Below, piece after piece: positions 8,144 through 14,683 of a DNA stretch of 34,244 bases. The stretch is from JAUMBM01 sp964441755. GTDB taxonomy: Bacteria; Bacteroidota; Bacteroidia; Chitinophagales; Saprospiraceae. Position numbers and translations under genes: made by a program. The stretch spans positions 1 to 34,244 of the forward strand of contig CAYTVG010000029.1 in the NCBI GenBank assembly GCA_964441755.1. Reading direction: 5' to 3'. The number at the start of each line of letters is the position of its first letter. Positions within the stretch are counted from its first letter, which is position 1. The notes under the pieces are model-generated. The model did not search any database. It saw only the letters and a list, made by a program, of their open reading frames with translations, and was not told the DNA's origin.

Positions 8144-8812
8144 TTAGCGATCAACGGCCCGGCCTTTACCGTCCATACTAAGCTTACTGCCTTTACTCAA
8201 TACCTCCTGCACATAGCTTTTACAGGTAAACTGACTCCCCTGATCTGTATTGACAATAGTTGGTATGTGTACTTGCTGCGCACGCTGCAGTGCTTCGATA
8301 CAGAAGCTGGCCTCAAGACTGTTCGACAACTCCCAGCTAATCACGTAGCGACTGTACCAGTCAATATAAGCGACCAAATATAGGAAGCCTCCCTTTGTGG
8401 GTATGTAAGTGATATCTGTACCGACAACCTGTCCGGGGTAGCTTATCGTAATGTTGTTAAGCAGATAGGGAAAGACCTGATGATCATCTCCCTTTCCCGG
8501 CTTGGATGTATGGGGCCCGGGACAAACGGCCACCAGTCCCATCAGGCGCAAAAGACGCCGGACTCGCTTGTGGTTGACGTTATGACCCAGATTACGAAGA
8601 TGATACATCATCTGTCTAACCCCATAAAAGGGTGTTTCGAGATATTGCTCATCCATCAGGCGCATATAGTTCAGATTCTCTTCTGACTCCCCCAAAGGGG
8701 TGTAATAGTATGTACTTCTGCTCAGTCCCAGCAGAGAACATTGCCGACTAATCGGAATATCGTCTGTAGGATCTATCAGTAGTCGGGGATCTTGCTTAAA
8801 GGGTTTGGTCAA
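8144..8812 (-). pseudogene. IS3-family transposase orfB, C-terminally truncated
   Basis: This is the IS3-type OrfB: an HTH_21-like segment (FYGVRQMMYHLRNLGHNVNHKRV), then the rve catalytic core with the first Asp in GTDITYIPT and the second in NTDQGSQFT. It ends at MDGKGRAVDR because the end of the IS4-like element (GCTAAC) supplies the stop. The third catalytic residue, the Glu of the usual N.FIERFW motif, and about 60 residues are missing, so it cannot be active. The frame overlaps orfA through a run of ten A on the coding strand, the usual -1 frameshift site for making the OrfAB fusion. Confidence 0.9.
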
Positions 8813-9110
8813 TTTTTTTTTTCAGCCAGTTCAGTTCAACTTGCAACTGACCGATTTGCTGGTAGAGTCTTTCCACCAGCTGCGATTGCTCCTCCTGCTC
8901 TTTATCGCGACTCCTTTTGTCCGAGAACAGCTCCCCGAGATGCTCCTGAGCTTCCTTCTTCCAGGTACTCACTTGTACAGGGTGGACCTCATATTTTTGG
9001 GCAATCTCACTTAATGTCTGCCGCTCTTTGAGCGCTTCCAGTACGATTTTAGCCTTCTCGGCTCCACTGAAGGTTCGTCTTTTCCTTCCCATTTTTTGAC
9101 AGTTTTGCAA
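8796..9110 (-). CDS. IS3-family transposase orfA
   Basis: A 104-residue OrfA; the likely true start is the seventh codon (MGRKRRTFSGAEKAKIV, about 98 residues). It has an N-terminal helix-turn-helix of the HTH_Tnp_1 type (AEKAKIVLEALKERQTLSEIAQKYEVHP) followed by a leucine-zipper-like helix (LVERLYQQIGQLQVELNWLKKKI). It binds the element's ends and joins OrfB by frameshifting on an A10 run (T10 at 8813-8822 on the plus strand). It is intact, but its orfB is truncated. The element's own tip (CTCCCCAATTTTCGGACAGT) lies upstream at about 9143-9163. Confidence 0.9.
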   Translation of the reverse strand: MQNCQKMGRKRRTFSGAEKAKIVLEALKERQTLSEIAQKYEVHPVQVSTWKKEAQEHLGELFSDKRSRDKEQEEQSQLVERLYQQIGQLQVELNWLKKKIDQTL

Positions 9111-9163
9111 GTTGAAAATTAATCATTTTTTAACTTATTGCACTGTCCGAAAATTGGGGAGTA

Positions 9164-9212
9164 CTATAACCCTCTTCTTAAACTCGGACGTAAACTTTCT
9201 TCGGTTTGCCAT
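9164..9212 (-). pseudogene. IS3-type orfA start fragment of a second element
   Basis: A minus-strand ATG at 9212 reads MANRRKFTSEFKKRV, the typical beginning of an IS3-family OrfA, and is cut after about 15 codons where the tip of the other IS3 element begins (near 9163). Its upstream side is the 51-bp end repeat at 9222-9272. It therefore marks a separate IS3-type element into which the first was inserted or recombined. Confidence 0.6.
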
Positions 9213-9221
9213 AGCTGCTTT

Positions 9222-9272
9222 TTTAAACGAAGTTATGAAAAATTTACTGTCCTAATTTTTGGGGTAACATCA
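9222..9272 (-). repeat. 51-bp inverted repeat, right arm (IS3-type end)
   Basis: This is an exact reverse complement of 6370-6420. It forms the outer end of the IS mosaic and leads inward into the orfA start fragment at 9212. From 9273 to about 9390 no gene is recognised; a minus-strand open stretch (EMVDPIWTVLAKVKENNF) is visible but matches nothing I know. Confidence 0.8.
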
Positions 9273-9392
9273 AGATACCAGAACACTGAACTGAAATTAT
9301 TTTCCTTAACTTTTGCAAGAACTGTCCAAATAGGGTCAACCATCTCAGTATTAATTGTTTTGAAATGTTTGTAGGCTGTTTGCTGTCTGAAT

Positions 9393-9477
9393 AGTCAAGT
9401 AATAACTTTACCAAAAAATTGTATTAGTCAAGTAATAGGTTTACTTTTGTATTATTAAAGTCAATCTATAACTTTAC
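9393..9477 (+). promoter_or_regulatory. Three 19-bp direct repeats, probable operator array
   Basis: AGTCAAGTAATAACTTTAC (9393-9411), AGTCAAGTAATAGGTTTAC (9426-9444) and AGTCAATCTATAACTTTAC (9459-9477) are spaced exactly 33 bp start to start, about three helical turns. The first contains the short palindrome AAGT-AATA-ACTT. The second lies between the -33 and -7 elements of the predicted promoter, and the third covers the start region and ends three bases before the ATG at 9481. This is what is expected of an autoregulatory site for the HTH protein encoded next. Confidence 0.7.
9419..9449 (+). promoter_or_regulatory. Bacteroidota-type promoter of the mystery A/B operon
   Basis: TTG at 9419-9421, a 20-bp spacer and TACTTTTG at 9442-9449 match the Bacteroidota primary sigma consensus (TTG-N19-21-TAnnTTTG). 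Transcription would start near 9456, giving a leader of about 25 nt. Confidence 0.65.
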
Positions 9478-9480
9478 TTT

Positions 9481-9939
9481 ATGGGCAAGAAATCACTCCA
9501 ACTGCAACAGCTCAACAGCAAAATGCTGGGCTTTGCTTCGCTCAAACAGGTGGCCATGCCACCCACCGGCTGGATAAAAGCCATCCGCACCGCCATTGGC
9601 ATGTCTATGCAGCAGCTGGGCAACAAGTTGAATGTTTCCAAGCAGGGAGTAATGGATATTGAGAAACGGGAAAAAGATGGTTCCATTACCATCAAATCCC
9701 TCCGGGAAATTGCCCGTGCTATGGATATGCAGCTGGTGTATGGCTTCGTTCCCAATGACGGATCGCTGGATGCCCTCATTGAAAAACGGGCCATCAAGTT
9801 GGCCACCCAAATTGTGATGCGGACCGCCAACACCATGAAGCTCGAAGACCAAGCCAATTCAAATAAACGGATTGAAGCAGCCATCAAGGAAAGGGCGACA
9901 GCCATTCAAAACGAAATGCCTAAAATTTTATGGGATTAG
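9481..9939 (+). CDS. Mobile mystery protein A (HTH DNA-binding)
   Basis: A 152-residue protein of the mobile mystery protein A family. It has a helix-turn-helix at about residues 35-85 (GWIKAIRTAIGMSMQQLGNKLNVSKQGVMDIEKRE, then an extended ITIKSLREIARAMDMQLVYGFVP). The C-terminal part is a basic and acidic helix (ERRAIKLA-like through QANSNKRIEAAIKERATAIQNE). In this family it always accompanies a Fic protein, here overlapping by 10 bases, and is thought to act as regulator and possibly antitoxin. No canonical S/TxxxE(G/N) Fic-inhibitory motif is visible in it. The 33-bp-spaced repeats upstream make autoregulation likely. The pair is frequent on mobile islands, consistent with its neighbours here. 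Confidence 0.9.
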   Translation: MGKKSLQLQQLNSKMLGFASLKQVAMPPTGWIKAIRTAIGMSMQQLGNKLNVSKQGVMDIEKREKDGSITIKSLREIARAMDMQLVYGFVPNDGSLDALIEKRAIKLATQIVMRTANTMKLEDQANSNKRIEAAIKERATAIQNEMPKILWD

Positions 9940-10526
9940 ATGCAGAATACATTGATGGCCAAACTCCCTTAGATGAAGAAGAGAAAGAAGGGCTGCTCAT
10001 TCCTACCATTGCCACCCATGGCGAACTGGACGAATTTGAGCAGCAGAACATAGAACAGGCCGTGCAGTGGACGTTGGGGGGTTCCTTTAAACCCGACACC
10101 GTTTTCAGCGAAAAGTTTGTGCGAATGGTGCATGAACGCATGTATGCCGATGTATGGGCATGGGCAGGTGAATTTCGTAAAACCAACAAGAATATTGGCA
10201 TAGACAAATGGAAAATACCCACCGAATTGCGGTACCTGCTGGATGATGTACGTTACTGGCACGAAAACAACACCTATCCACCCGATGAAATTGCCGTGCG
10301 GTTCAAACACCGCATTGTAAGCATCCATTGTTTTGCCAATGGCAACGGCAGGCATAGCCGCCTCATGGCCGATATTATCATTGAGAAAATCTACAAGCTG
10401 CCCGTGTTCACCTGGGGTGCTGCCAACCTTTCCAGCGAGGGAGATGCCCGTGCGGCTTACCTCCGTGCGGTAAAGGCAGCCGACAAAGGCGATTATAGCC
10501 AGCTCCTGACTTTTGCCCGTTCTTGA
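9930..10526 (+). CDS. Mobile mystery protein B (Fic-domain protein)
   Basis: A 198-residue Fic protein, expected to transfer AMP or a related moiety to a target protein. The N-terminal segment (DGQTPLDEEEKEGLLIP, then THGELDEFEQQNI) is typical of mystery B. The Fic core is HCFANGNGRHSR at 133-144. Compared with the canonical HPFxDGNGR, Pro is replaced by Cys and the acidic Mg-binding residue by Asn137; Asn is, to my memory, common in this subfamily, whereas Cys looks unusual. The flap region before it (KIPTELRYLL) is present. The start overlaps protein A's stop by 10 bases and a terminator follows. It is probably the toxin of a toxin-antitoxin-like pair, but the target and reaction are unproven. 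Confidence 0.9.
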   Translation: MGLDAEYIDGQTPLDEEEKEGLLIPTIATHGELDEFEQQNIEQAVQWTLGGSFKPDTVFSEKFVRMVHERMYADVWAWAGEFRKTNKNIGIDKWKIPTELRYLLDDVRYWHENNTYPPDEIAVRFKHRIVSIHCFANGNGRHSRLMADIIIEKIYKLPVFTWGAANLSSEGDARAAYLRAVKAADKGDYSQLLTFARS

Positions 10527-10550
10527 TACCATTGCTAGCTGCGTCTTTCA

Positions 10551-10573
10551 AGCCTCCACCGGAGGTTTTTTTT
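10551..10573 (+). terminator. Rho-independent terminator of the mystery A/B operon
   Basis: CCTCC (10553-10557) pairs with GGAGG (10561-10565) around ACC, extended by weaker outer pairs, and is followed by eight T residues. It sits 27 bp after the Fic stop codon. Confidence 0.8.
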
Positions 10574-10579
10574 ATGACC

Positions 10580-11061
10580 TTACTTCCTCATTTTAGGGAG
10601 ACGTCCCATGCATCGTTGCAAACTTTGCAACACTGTAAAGTAAGTCGGTATGAGGTGGTCGACAAAATTTGGACAGCAGCTTAAGGAAACTTATCCTGCT
10701 AGCAGCTTTGAAGCGTATAAGACATAAGCACCGTGTTGTCTTCAAGCCGGGAGTGGTATCCGGGGGACTGTTGGGGAGCAAAAGGTATTGCCGGAGCGGG
10801 CACAGGAATGCCTTTTGACACTTGTACAGAGCGGATGCTACAAGCCAGCGGGTCTGCGGATGCTCAGTCGCTGTCTGCAGCTAAGCACAACAGGCAGGTA
10901 GTTCTGTCAAAATGGCGCAGCGCTAAACCTAAAAAGGATTAAAACCTTTTAACTTTACATAAAAGTGAATATCTTTCTACTCGAAATATGGGGTGATGCC
11001 CTTCCGCTGGTGACCTTATTATCCAGTCAGGCAGCCCTAAAATCCATAAAATTATCACCGT
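10580..11061. other. Intergenic region without a recognised gene
   Basis: No gene is supported. Short open frames occur on the plus strand; one (around 10,775-10,890) reads LPERAQECLLTLVQSGCYKP in one frame and looks vaguely protein-like, so a decayed gene is possible. I found no clear promoter or repeat. A self-complementary GTTGCAAACTTTGCAAC lies at 10,615-10,631. Confidence 0.4.
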
Positions 11062-11508
11062 ATGAAAAGTAAATTCGGACAAATAGAGTTCGATAAAATC
11101 CACCTGCAACGGGTGACCATTGTAAGTGCTGTTATTGAAAACCCACTGGAAATCTCATCCAGGGAGATTGGGGGCTTACATTTTAATGTGGGCTTTACGC
11201 TGGACATCAGCCCGCAGGATCAAAAGGTCAAGGCCGAATTGGAGGTCAACCTGAGTACAGCGCTTGAAAATGCAGCATCTCAGGCAACCGCCAGGTTCAG
11301 GCTGGCTTTTATCTACAGTCTTGAAAATTTTGATGAGCTGATTCATTGGGACAACACCGGGGTTGATGTGAGCAATGAGTTGGCTATTGAAATAGCATCC
11401 ATATCATACTCAACGGCAAGAGGGATTTTATTGACGCATTTTCAGGGAACCCTGTTCGGGGAGTTTATTTTGCCGGTTGTCAGCCCTATCGATATTCTCA
11501 ACGCATAA
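11062..11508 (+). CDS. SecB-like chaperone-fold protein
   Basis: This 148-residue protein has no signal peptide. The C-terminal half is SecB-like in pattern: two long beta strands (a KVKAELEVNLS-type strand, then ARFRLAFIYSLENFDEL), then a helix-rich region containing ISYSTARGILLTHFQG and a hydrophobic FILPVVSPIDIL ending. Canonical SecB holds pre-proteins unfolded for SecA, and SecB-like solitary proteins also occur as chaperones of toxin-antitoxin (TAC) systems. No antitoxin lies directly beside it; the nearest partner is the mystery A/B pair 536 bp upstream. It could be an orphan export chaperone or a remnant of a TAC module. The family call is by eye. Confidence 0.5.
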   Translation: MKSKFGQIEFDKIHLQRVTIVSAVIENPLEISSREIGGLHFNVGFTLDISPQDQKVKAELEVNLSTALENAASQATARFRLAFIYSLENFDELIHWDNTGVDVSNELAIEIASISYSTARGILLTHFQGTLFGEFILPVVSPIDILNA

Positions 11509-11578
11509 CTTGCAGGGGAAGAAGAAGGGTAATGTTTTCTGCTTCTGTGCATCTGCCCAGGGGCAAATGCAACTAATT

Positions 11579-11621
11579 AAAAGCGCTCTCCGGCAGCCGA
11601 AGCTGCCGGAGAGCGCTTTTT
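11579..11621. terminator. Strong bidirectional terminator
   Basis: A perfect 19-bp stem, AAAAGCGCTCTCCGGCAGC and its complement, encloses a CGAA loop, with A-runs and T-runs at both ends. It separates the SecB-like gene on the plus strand (stop 11,508) from the symporter on the minus strand (stop 11,638) and should end transcription from both sides. Confidence 0.92.
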
Positions 11622-11637
11622 ACAAACCCAACCTGCG

Positions 11638-13218
11638 CTACGACAGTATATACGGCAGCGCCCAACTGAAGCTGAGGATGAGTAAAAAATACCCCAGCAG
11701 CCAGTAGATTTCCGGCAGGTCGAGCCGCAGGCGGCCGGGGGCGGGCAGCGCCACCGGGCTGCTTGTCGCCGGGCTGCCCGCCACCGGGCGCGGCAGGCTG
11801 CCAAAGTAGCCTACCGTGATCGTGACGGCGGCGCCTGCAAAATTCCACCAGAACCAAAAGATTTGGGGCTGGAAATTCCACAGGTAGAGATTGAGCAGGA
11901 TGCCGGCTACCAGACCAGTATTGGCTGCGTGCGCATGGGTGCGCTTCGTGAGTACCGCCAGCAGAAAGACACCCAAAATTGGCCCGTAGAAGACAGAGCC
12001 TATCTTGTTGATGGCCTCAATGACGGTTTTGGCGATGTCGCCTACATAGAAGGCCAGCAGCATGGTCACCAGCCCCCAGCCGAGGGCTACGCCCTTGCTG
12101 ATTTTTACGTAGCGCTCGTTGGACAGCGTCCAGCGGTGGGCAACAAATTCTTCCATGGTCACGGCACTCAGGGAGTTGAGGGTCGAGCTGTAGGCCGACA
12201 TGGCGGCGGCGATGATGGCGACCACGATGATGCCGATGATGCCGTTGGGCAGGTAGTTTTCGATGAAAACGGGAATCATCAGGTCGGTCTTGTCGGCAGG
12301 TATGCGGGCGGCAAACGTGGGGTCGGTTTTGACCAGCACGCCAATAATCAGGCCGCCCAGACAGTAAGAGAGTGTGATGGGGAAGCGCAGCAGACCATTG
12401 AAAAATAAAATCTTGCGTATGGTCGGCTCGTCTTTGGCCGACAGTATGCGCTGGGCTTGTACCTGGTCGGTGCCGTAGTAGGAGGCATATAGAAACAGGC
12501 CGCCAATGAGCATGGGCCAAAAGCCGTACTCGTCACCGTCAAGGCCGAAGGAGCTGAAGTTGACGGCCTGCAGCCGCGCAGGGTCTACCTGGGCGGTAAA
12601 AGCCGACCAGCCGCCGACGTAGTGCAGTCCGAAGCCAAGAATCATCAGGATGCCCAAAAATTTGATGATCATCTGGGCTACCTCGCTGTAGACAACGGCT
12701 TTCATGCCGCCTTCAAGGGAGTAAACGACGGTGGTGAGCCCAACGACGGCCATGGTCTGTCCAAATGTCCAGTGCAGCAGTGAAGATAATATAAGACATA
12801 CGGCATAGACCGTCACGCCGGTAGCAAACGAGCGGCTAAACATGAAGGCCACACTCAGCAGCAGCCGGGTGGTGCGGTTAAACCTTCGCTCAAGGAAGGA
12901 GTATATACTCACCACACCGCTCCGGTAGAGCACCGGCGCTATGAGCATCATAACGACAATCATGGCGAGGGGTACACCAAACTCAAAGGTGAGCCACTTC
13001 ATGCCGCCATTTTCGCGCAGCCCCACAAAGGCGGGCGCTGAGACAAAAGATATGACGGATAGCTGGGTGGCCATGGCAGACATGCAGAGGGAGAACCAGC
13101 CAAAAGTACGGCCACCTAAAAAATAGTCATTGGCCGCCTGGTTTTTTTTGAACAGGCGGCCCATGAAGATCATAGACAGCAGGTAAACGACGACCAATGC
13201 GTAGTCGAGGGTATTCAT
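11638..13218 (-). CDS. Sodium:solute symporter (SSS family)
   Basis: A 526-residue inner-membrane transporter with about 13-14 hydrophobic segments. It begins MNTLDYALVVVYLLSMIFMG, followed by the family's NDYFLGGRTFGWF. The SSS signature region GGMKAVVYSEVAQMIIKF lies near residues 165-185 and AAMSAYSSTLNSLSAVTMEEF near 340. A Pro/Ala/Ser-rich cytoplasmic loop precedes the last helix. It should couple inward Na+ flow to uptake of a small solute. It is the last gene of the minus-strand operon, 25 bp after the glycoside hydrolase, before a strong terminator. Context suggests the solute is the hexosyl-glycerate hydrolysed by that enzyme; specificity cannot be read from the sequence. Confidence 0.92.
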   Translation of the reverse strand: MNTLDYALVVVYLLSMIFMGRLFKKNQAANDYFLGGRTFGWFSLCMSAMATQLSVISFVSAPAFVGLRENGGMKWLTFEFGVPLAMIVVMMLIAPVLYRSGVVSIYSFLERRFNRTTRLLLSVAFMFSRSFATGVTVYAVCLILSSLLHWTFGQTMAVVGLTTVVYSLEGGMKAVVYSEVAQMIIKFLGILMILGFGLHYVGGWSAFTAQVDPARLQAVNFSSFGLDGDEYGFWPMLIGGLFLYASYYGTDQVQAQRILSAKDEPTIRKILFFNGLLRFPITLSYCLGGLIIGVLVKTDPTFAARIPADKTDLMIPVFIENYLPNGIIGIIVVAIIAAAMSAYSSTLNSLSAVTMEEFVAHRWTLSNERYVKISKGVALGWGLVTMLLAFYVGDIAKTVIEAINKIGSVFYGPILGVFLLAVLTKRTHAHAANTGLVAGILLNLYLWNFQPQIFWFWWNFAGAAVTITVGYFGSLPRPVAGSPATSSPVALPAPGRLRLDLPEIYWLLGYFLLILSFSWALPYILS

Positions 13219-13243
13219 AGTCGGTTGTTTGTGAGGCGAATAA

Positions 13244-14617
13244 TCAGCCTGCCTTGCCAGGGCTTTCTGTCATGAGCCAGTCGAGTATCAGGGCTGCTGT
13301 CCACGAAAAACGATCAGCACCATAGCCGTGGCCAATGGCTTCGGCAGCGGCGGGCTGCGGGTTGAAGTATTCCCAAAAGCCGTACTGCTGCACCAGCCGG
13401 ATGGCATCGTCCCGCAGTCTGTCTGCCTGTACATGCGCGCCATAGCGGTGCAGACCGTGGCTCAGGATCCAGTTCATATTGATCCATACCGGTCCGCGCC
13501 AGTATTTGACCGGATTGAAACGGGGATCCCGGGGATCAAAGGAAGGACAAAGAAAGAGATCTTTATCAGGGCCTGCAAATGCTTCTTCCAGCAGCCGGGT
13601 CATTCGTTCCGCCTGCGCAGGGGACGGGATGCCGGCAAAAAGGGGCGCCAGACTGGAGGAGGTGAGTGCCTGAATGAGGCGCTCGTTGCGCAGGTCGTAG
13701 TGGAGGTAGGCACCACTGGCTTCATCCCACAGCTTGGCATTCATAGCGGTGCGGGTTTGCTTGTACCAGGCTTGCAGCTGCTGTATTTTTTCGGCGGGCG
13801 CGCCGATGGTGCTGCCGAGCCGTGCGAGGCTTTCATTGGAAGCTGCCAGCATGGCATTGAAAAGGGGATCCTGCACGAGGAAAGGGGAGCGGGCAGCTAT
13901 GTCGGCATCGCGGTAGGCCACTGAGCGGAAAATCTCGAGCAGGTAGATGTAGTACTCGTAGTCGCGATGCGTAGGTCGTTGGTCCGCGTTGACATGCTGG
14001 ATGTCCCGGCGGGGCAGGGTGTAGTTGGGGGCTTCGAAGGTTTTCCATACCTCGTCCCAGACGGGGGAGTTGTCGGTGCCGGACTCCCAGTTGTGCTGTA
14101 TGTAGACCAGGCCTTCCTGCCGCGGATCGCGGCATTGGTAGAGGTACTCATGGAAGCGGTAGATGTGCTCAAATTGCTGCGCCACGAAGGGCAGCAGTTG
14201 GGGGTCATTGCCGGCCGTACGGAGAATATGCTCGAGTACCCAGCCCATGACGGGAGGTTGGGTGAGGCCGGTAGTGGCCACGTGCCCGGGTGCATGCACG
14301 CTGCTGCCGGCACCATGTACGTCGGGTCCGGGAAAGTATTTGTCGATTTCGTCGGGTGAGTGAAAGACAATATGGGGTACAAAGCCGTTGGTCCACTGGG
14401 CTGAGTGCAGCGTTTCTATTTCCTGCATCGCAGCGGGCAGGTCAAAATGTGCGAGGCCAAGTGCGATGAAACCGGCATCCCAAAGCCACTGAAAGGGGTA
14501 CAGTTGGGCTGTGGGTACCGTAAATCCGCCAGGCCTGCGGTTTTCCAGCAGTATCTCCCGGCAGGTCTGCGCCAGCAGGCTATGGTCAGCTACAGCTGGT
14601 GAAAGAGGAGCATTCAT
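13244..14617 (-). CDS. GH63-type mannosylglycerate/glucosylglycerate hydrolase
   Basis: A 457-residue (alpha/alpha)6-barrel enzyme with no signal peptide, so cytoplasmic. Motifs fit the MGH1-like GH63 group: FQWLWDAGFIALGL (42-55), HNWESGTDNSPVWD (175-188), YWRGPVWINMNW (372-383) and FWEYFNP (414-420) followed by GHGYGADRFSWTAA. The likely acid is Asp182 and the likely base Glu416. As I recall, the Thermus thermophilus mannosylglycerate hydrolase uses Asp182 and Glu419, with almost the same spacing. The reaction would release mannose or glucose plus D-glycerate. The glycerate kinase in the same locus supports this over other GH63 activities such as trehalose- or oligosaccharide-directed ones. 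It lies between the TonB receptor (66-bp gap) and the symporter (25-bp gap). Confidence 0.82.
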   Translation of the reverse strand: MNAPLSPAVADHSLLAQTCREILLENRRPGGFTVPTAQLYPFQWLWDAGFIALGLAHFDLPAAMQEIETLHSAQWTNGFVPHIVFHSPDEIDKYFPGPDVHGAGSSVHAPGHVATTGLTQPPVMGWVLEHILRTAGNDPQLLPFVAQQFEHIYRFHEYLYQCRDPRQEGLVYIQHNWESGTDNSPVWDEVWKTFEAPNYTLPRRDIQHVNADQRPTHRDYEYYIYLLEIFRSVAYRDADIAARSPFLVQDPLFNAMLAASNESLARLGSTIGAPAEKIQQLQAWYKQTRTAMNAKLWDEASGAYLHYDLRNERLIQALTSSSLAPLFAGIPSPAQAERMTRLLEEAFAGPDKDLFLCPSFDPRDPRFNPVKYWRGPVWINMNWILSHGLHRYGAHVQADRLRDDAIRLVQQYGFWEYFNPQPAAAEAIGHGYGADRFSWTAALILDWLMTESPGKAG

Positions 14618-14635
14618 GAGTTGTGCAGCATTGGA

Positions 14636-14663
14636 GGTTGGTGCCTGTACACAGGCACCAACC
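14636..14663. promoter_or_regulatory. 12-bp perfect intercistronic hairpin
   Basis: GGTTGGTGCCTG (14,636-14,647) pairs with CAGGCACCAACC (14,652-14,663) around TACA, in the 66-bp gap between the TonB receptor stop and the hydrolase start. No T-run follows it on the minus strand, so it is more likely an mRNA stabiliser or processing element that sets different levels of the two products than a terminator. Confidence 0.65.
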
Positions 14664-14683
14664 GTTCACATTAAAAAGAAGTA

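Larger units (their letters stand above)
6422..8148 (-). mobile_element. IS4/IS1634-like insertion sequence, interrupted by MITE-like element
   Basis: The ends are inverted repeats: left GCTAACTTTGCTCATTTA and right (reverse complement) GCTAACTTTTCCAAATTTAC. They match the tip of the related element at 25,046-26,647 (GCTAACTCCGCTCAGTTACG). Inside is one transposase gene, split by the element at 7390-7512. Without the 131-bp insertion the IS would be about 1.6 kb, the same as its relative. Its left flank is the IS3-type end repeat and its right flank is the truncated IS3 orfB, so no target duplication remains. Adjacent deletions have probably occurred. The right end is accurate to about a base. 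Confidence 0.8.

Noticed and set aside
9273..9390. Missing 5' half of the tyrosine recombinase on the far side of the IS mosaic
   Set aside because: The minus-strand reading (EMVDPIWTVLAKVKENNF) does not resemble the recombinase region expected before FLFACFTG, so the two flanks cannot be joined.
10733..10942. 69-codon plus-strand frame in the gap after the Fic gene
   Set aside because: No recognisable motif or start signal; another frame of the same stretch looks equally protein-like, so at most it is a decayed gene.
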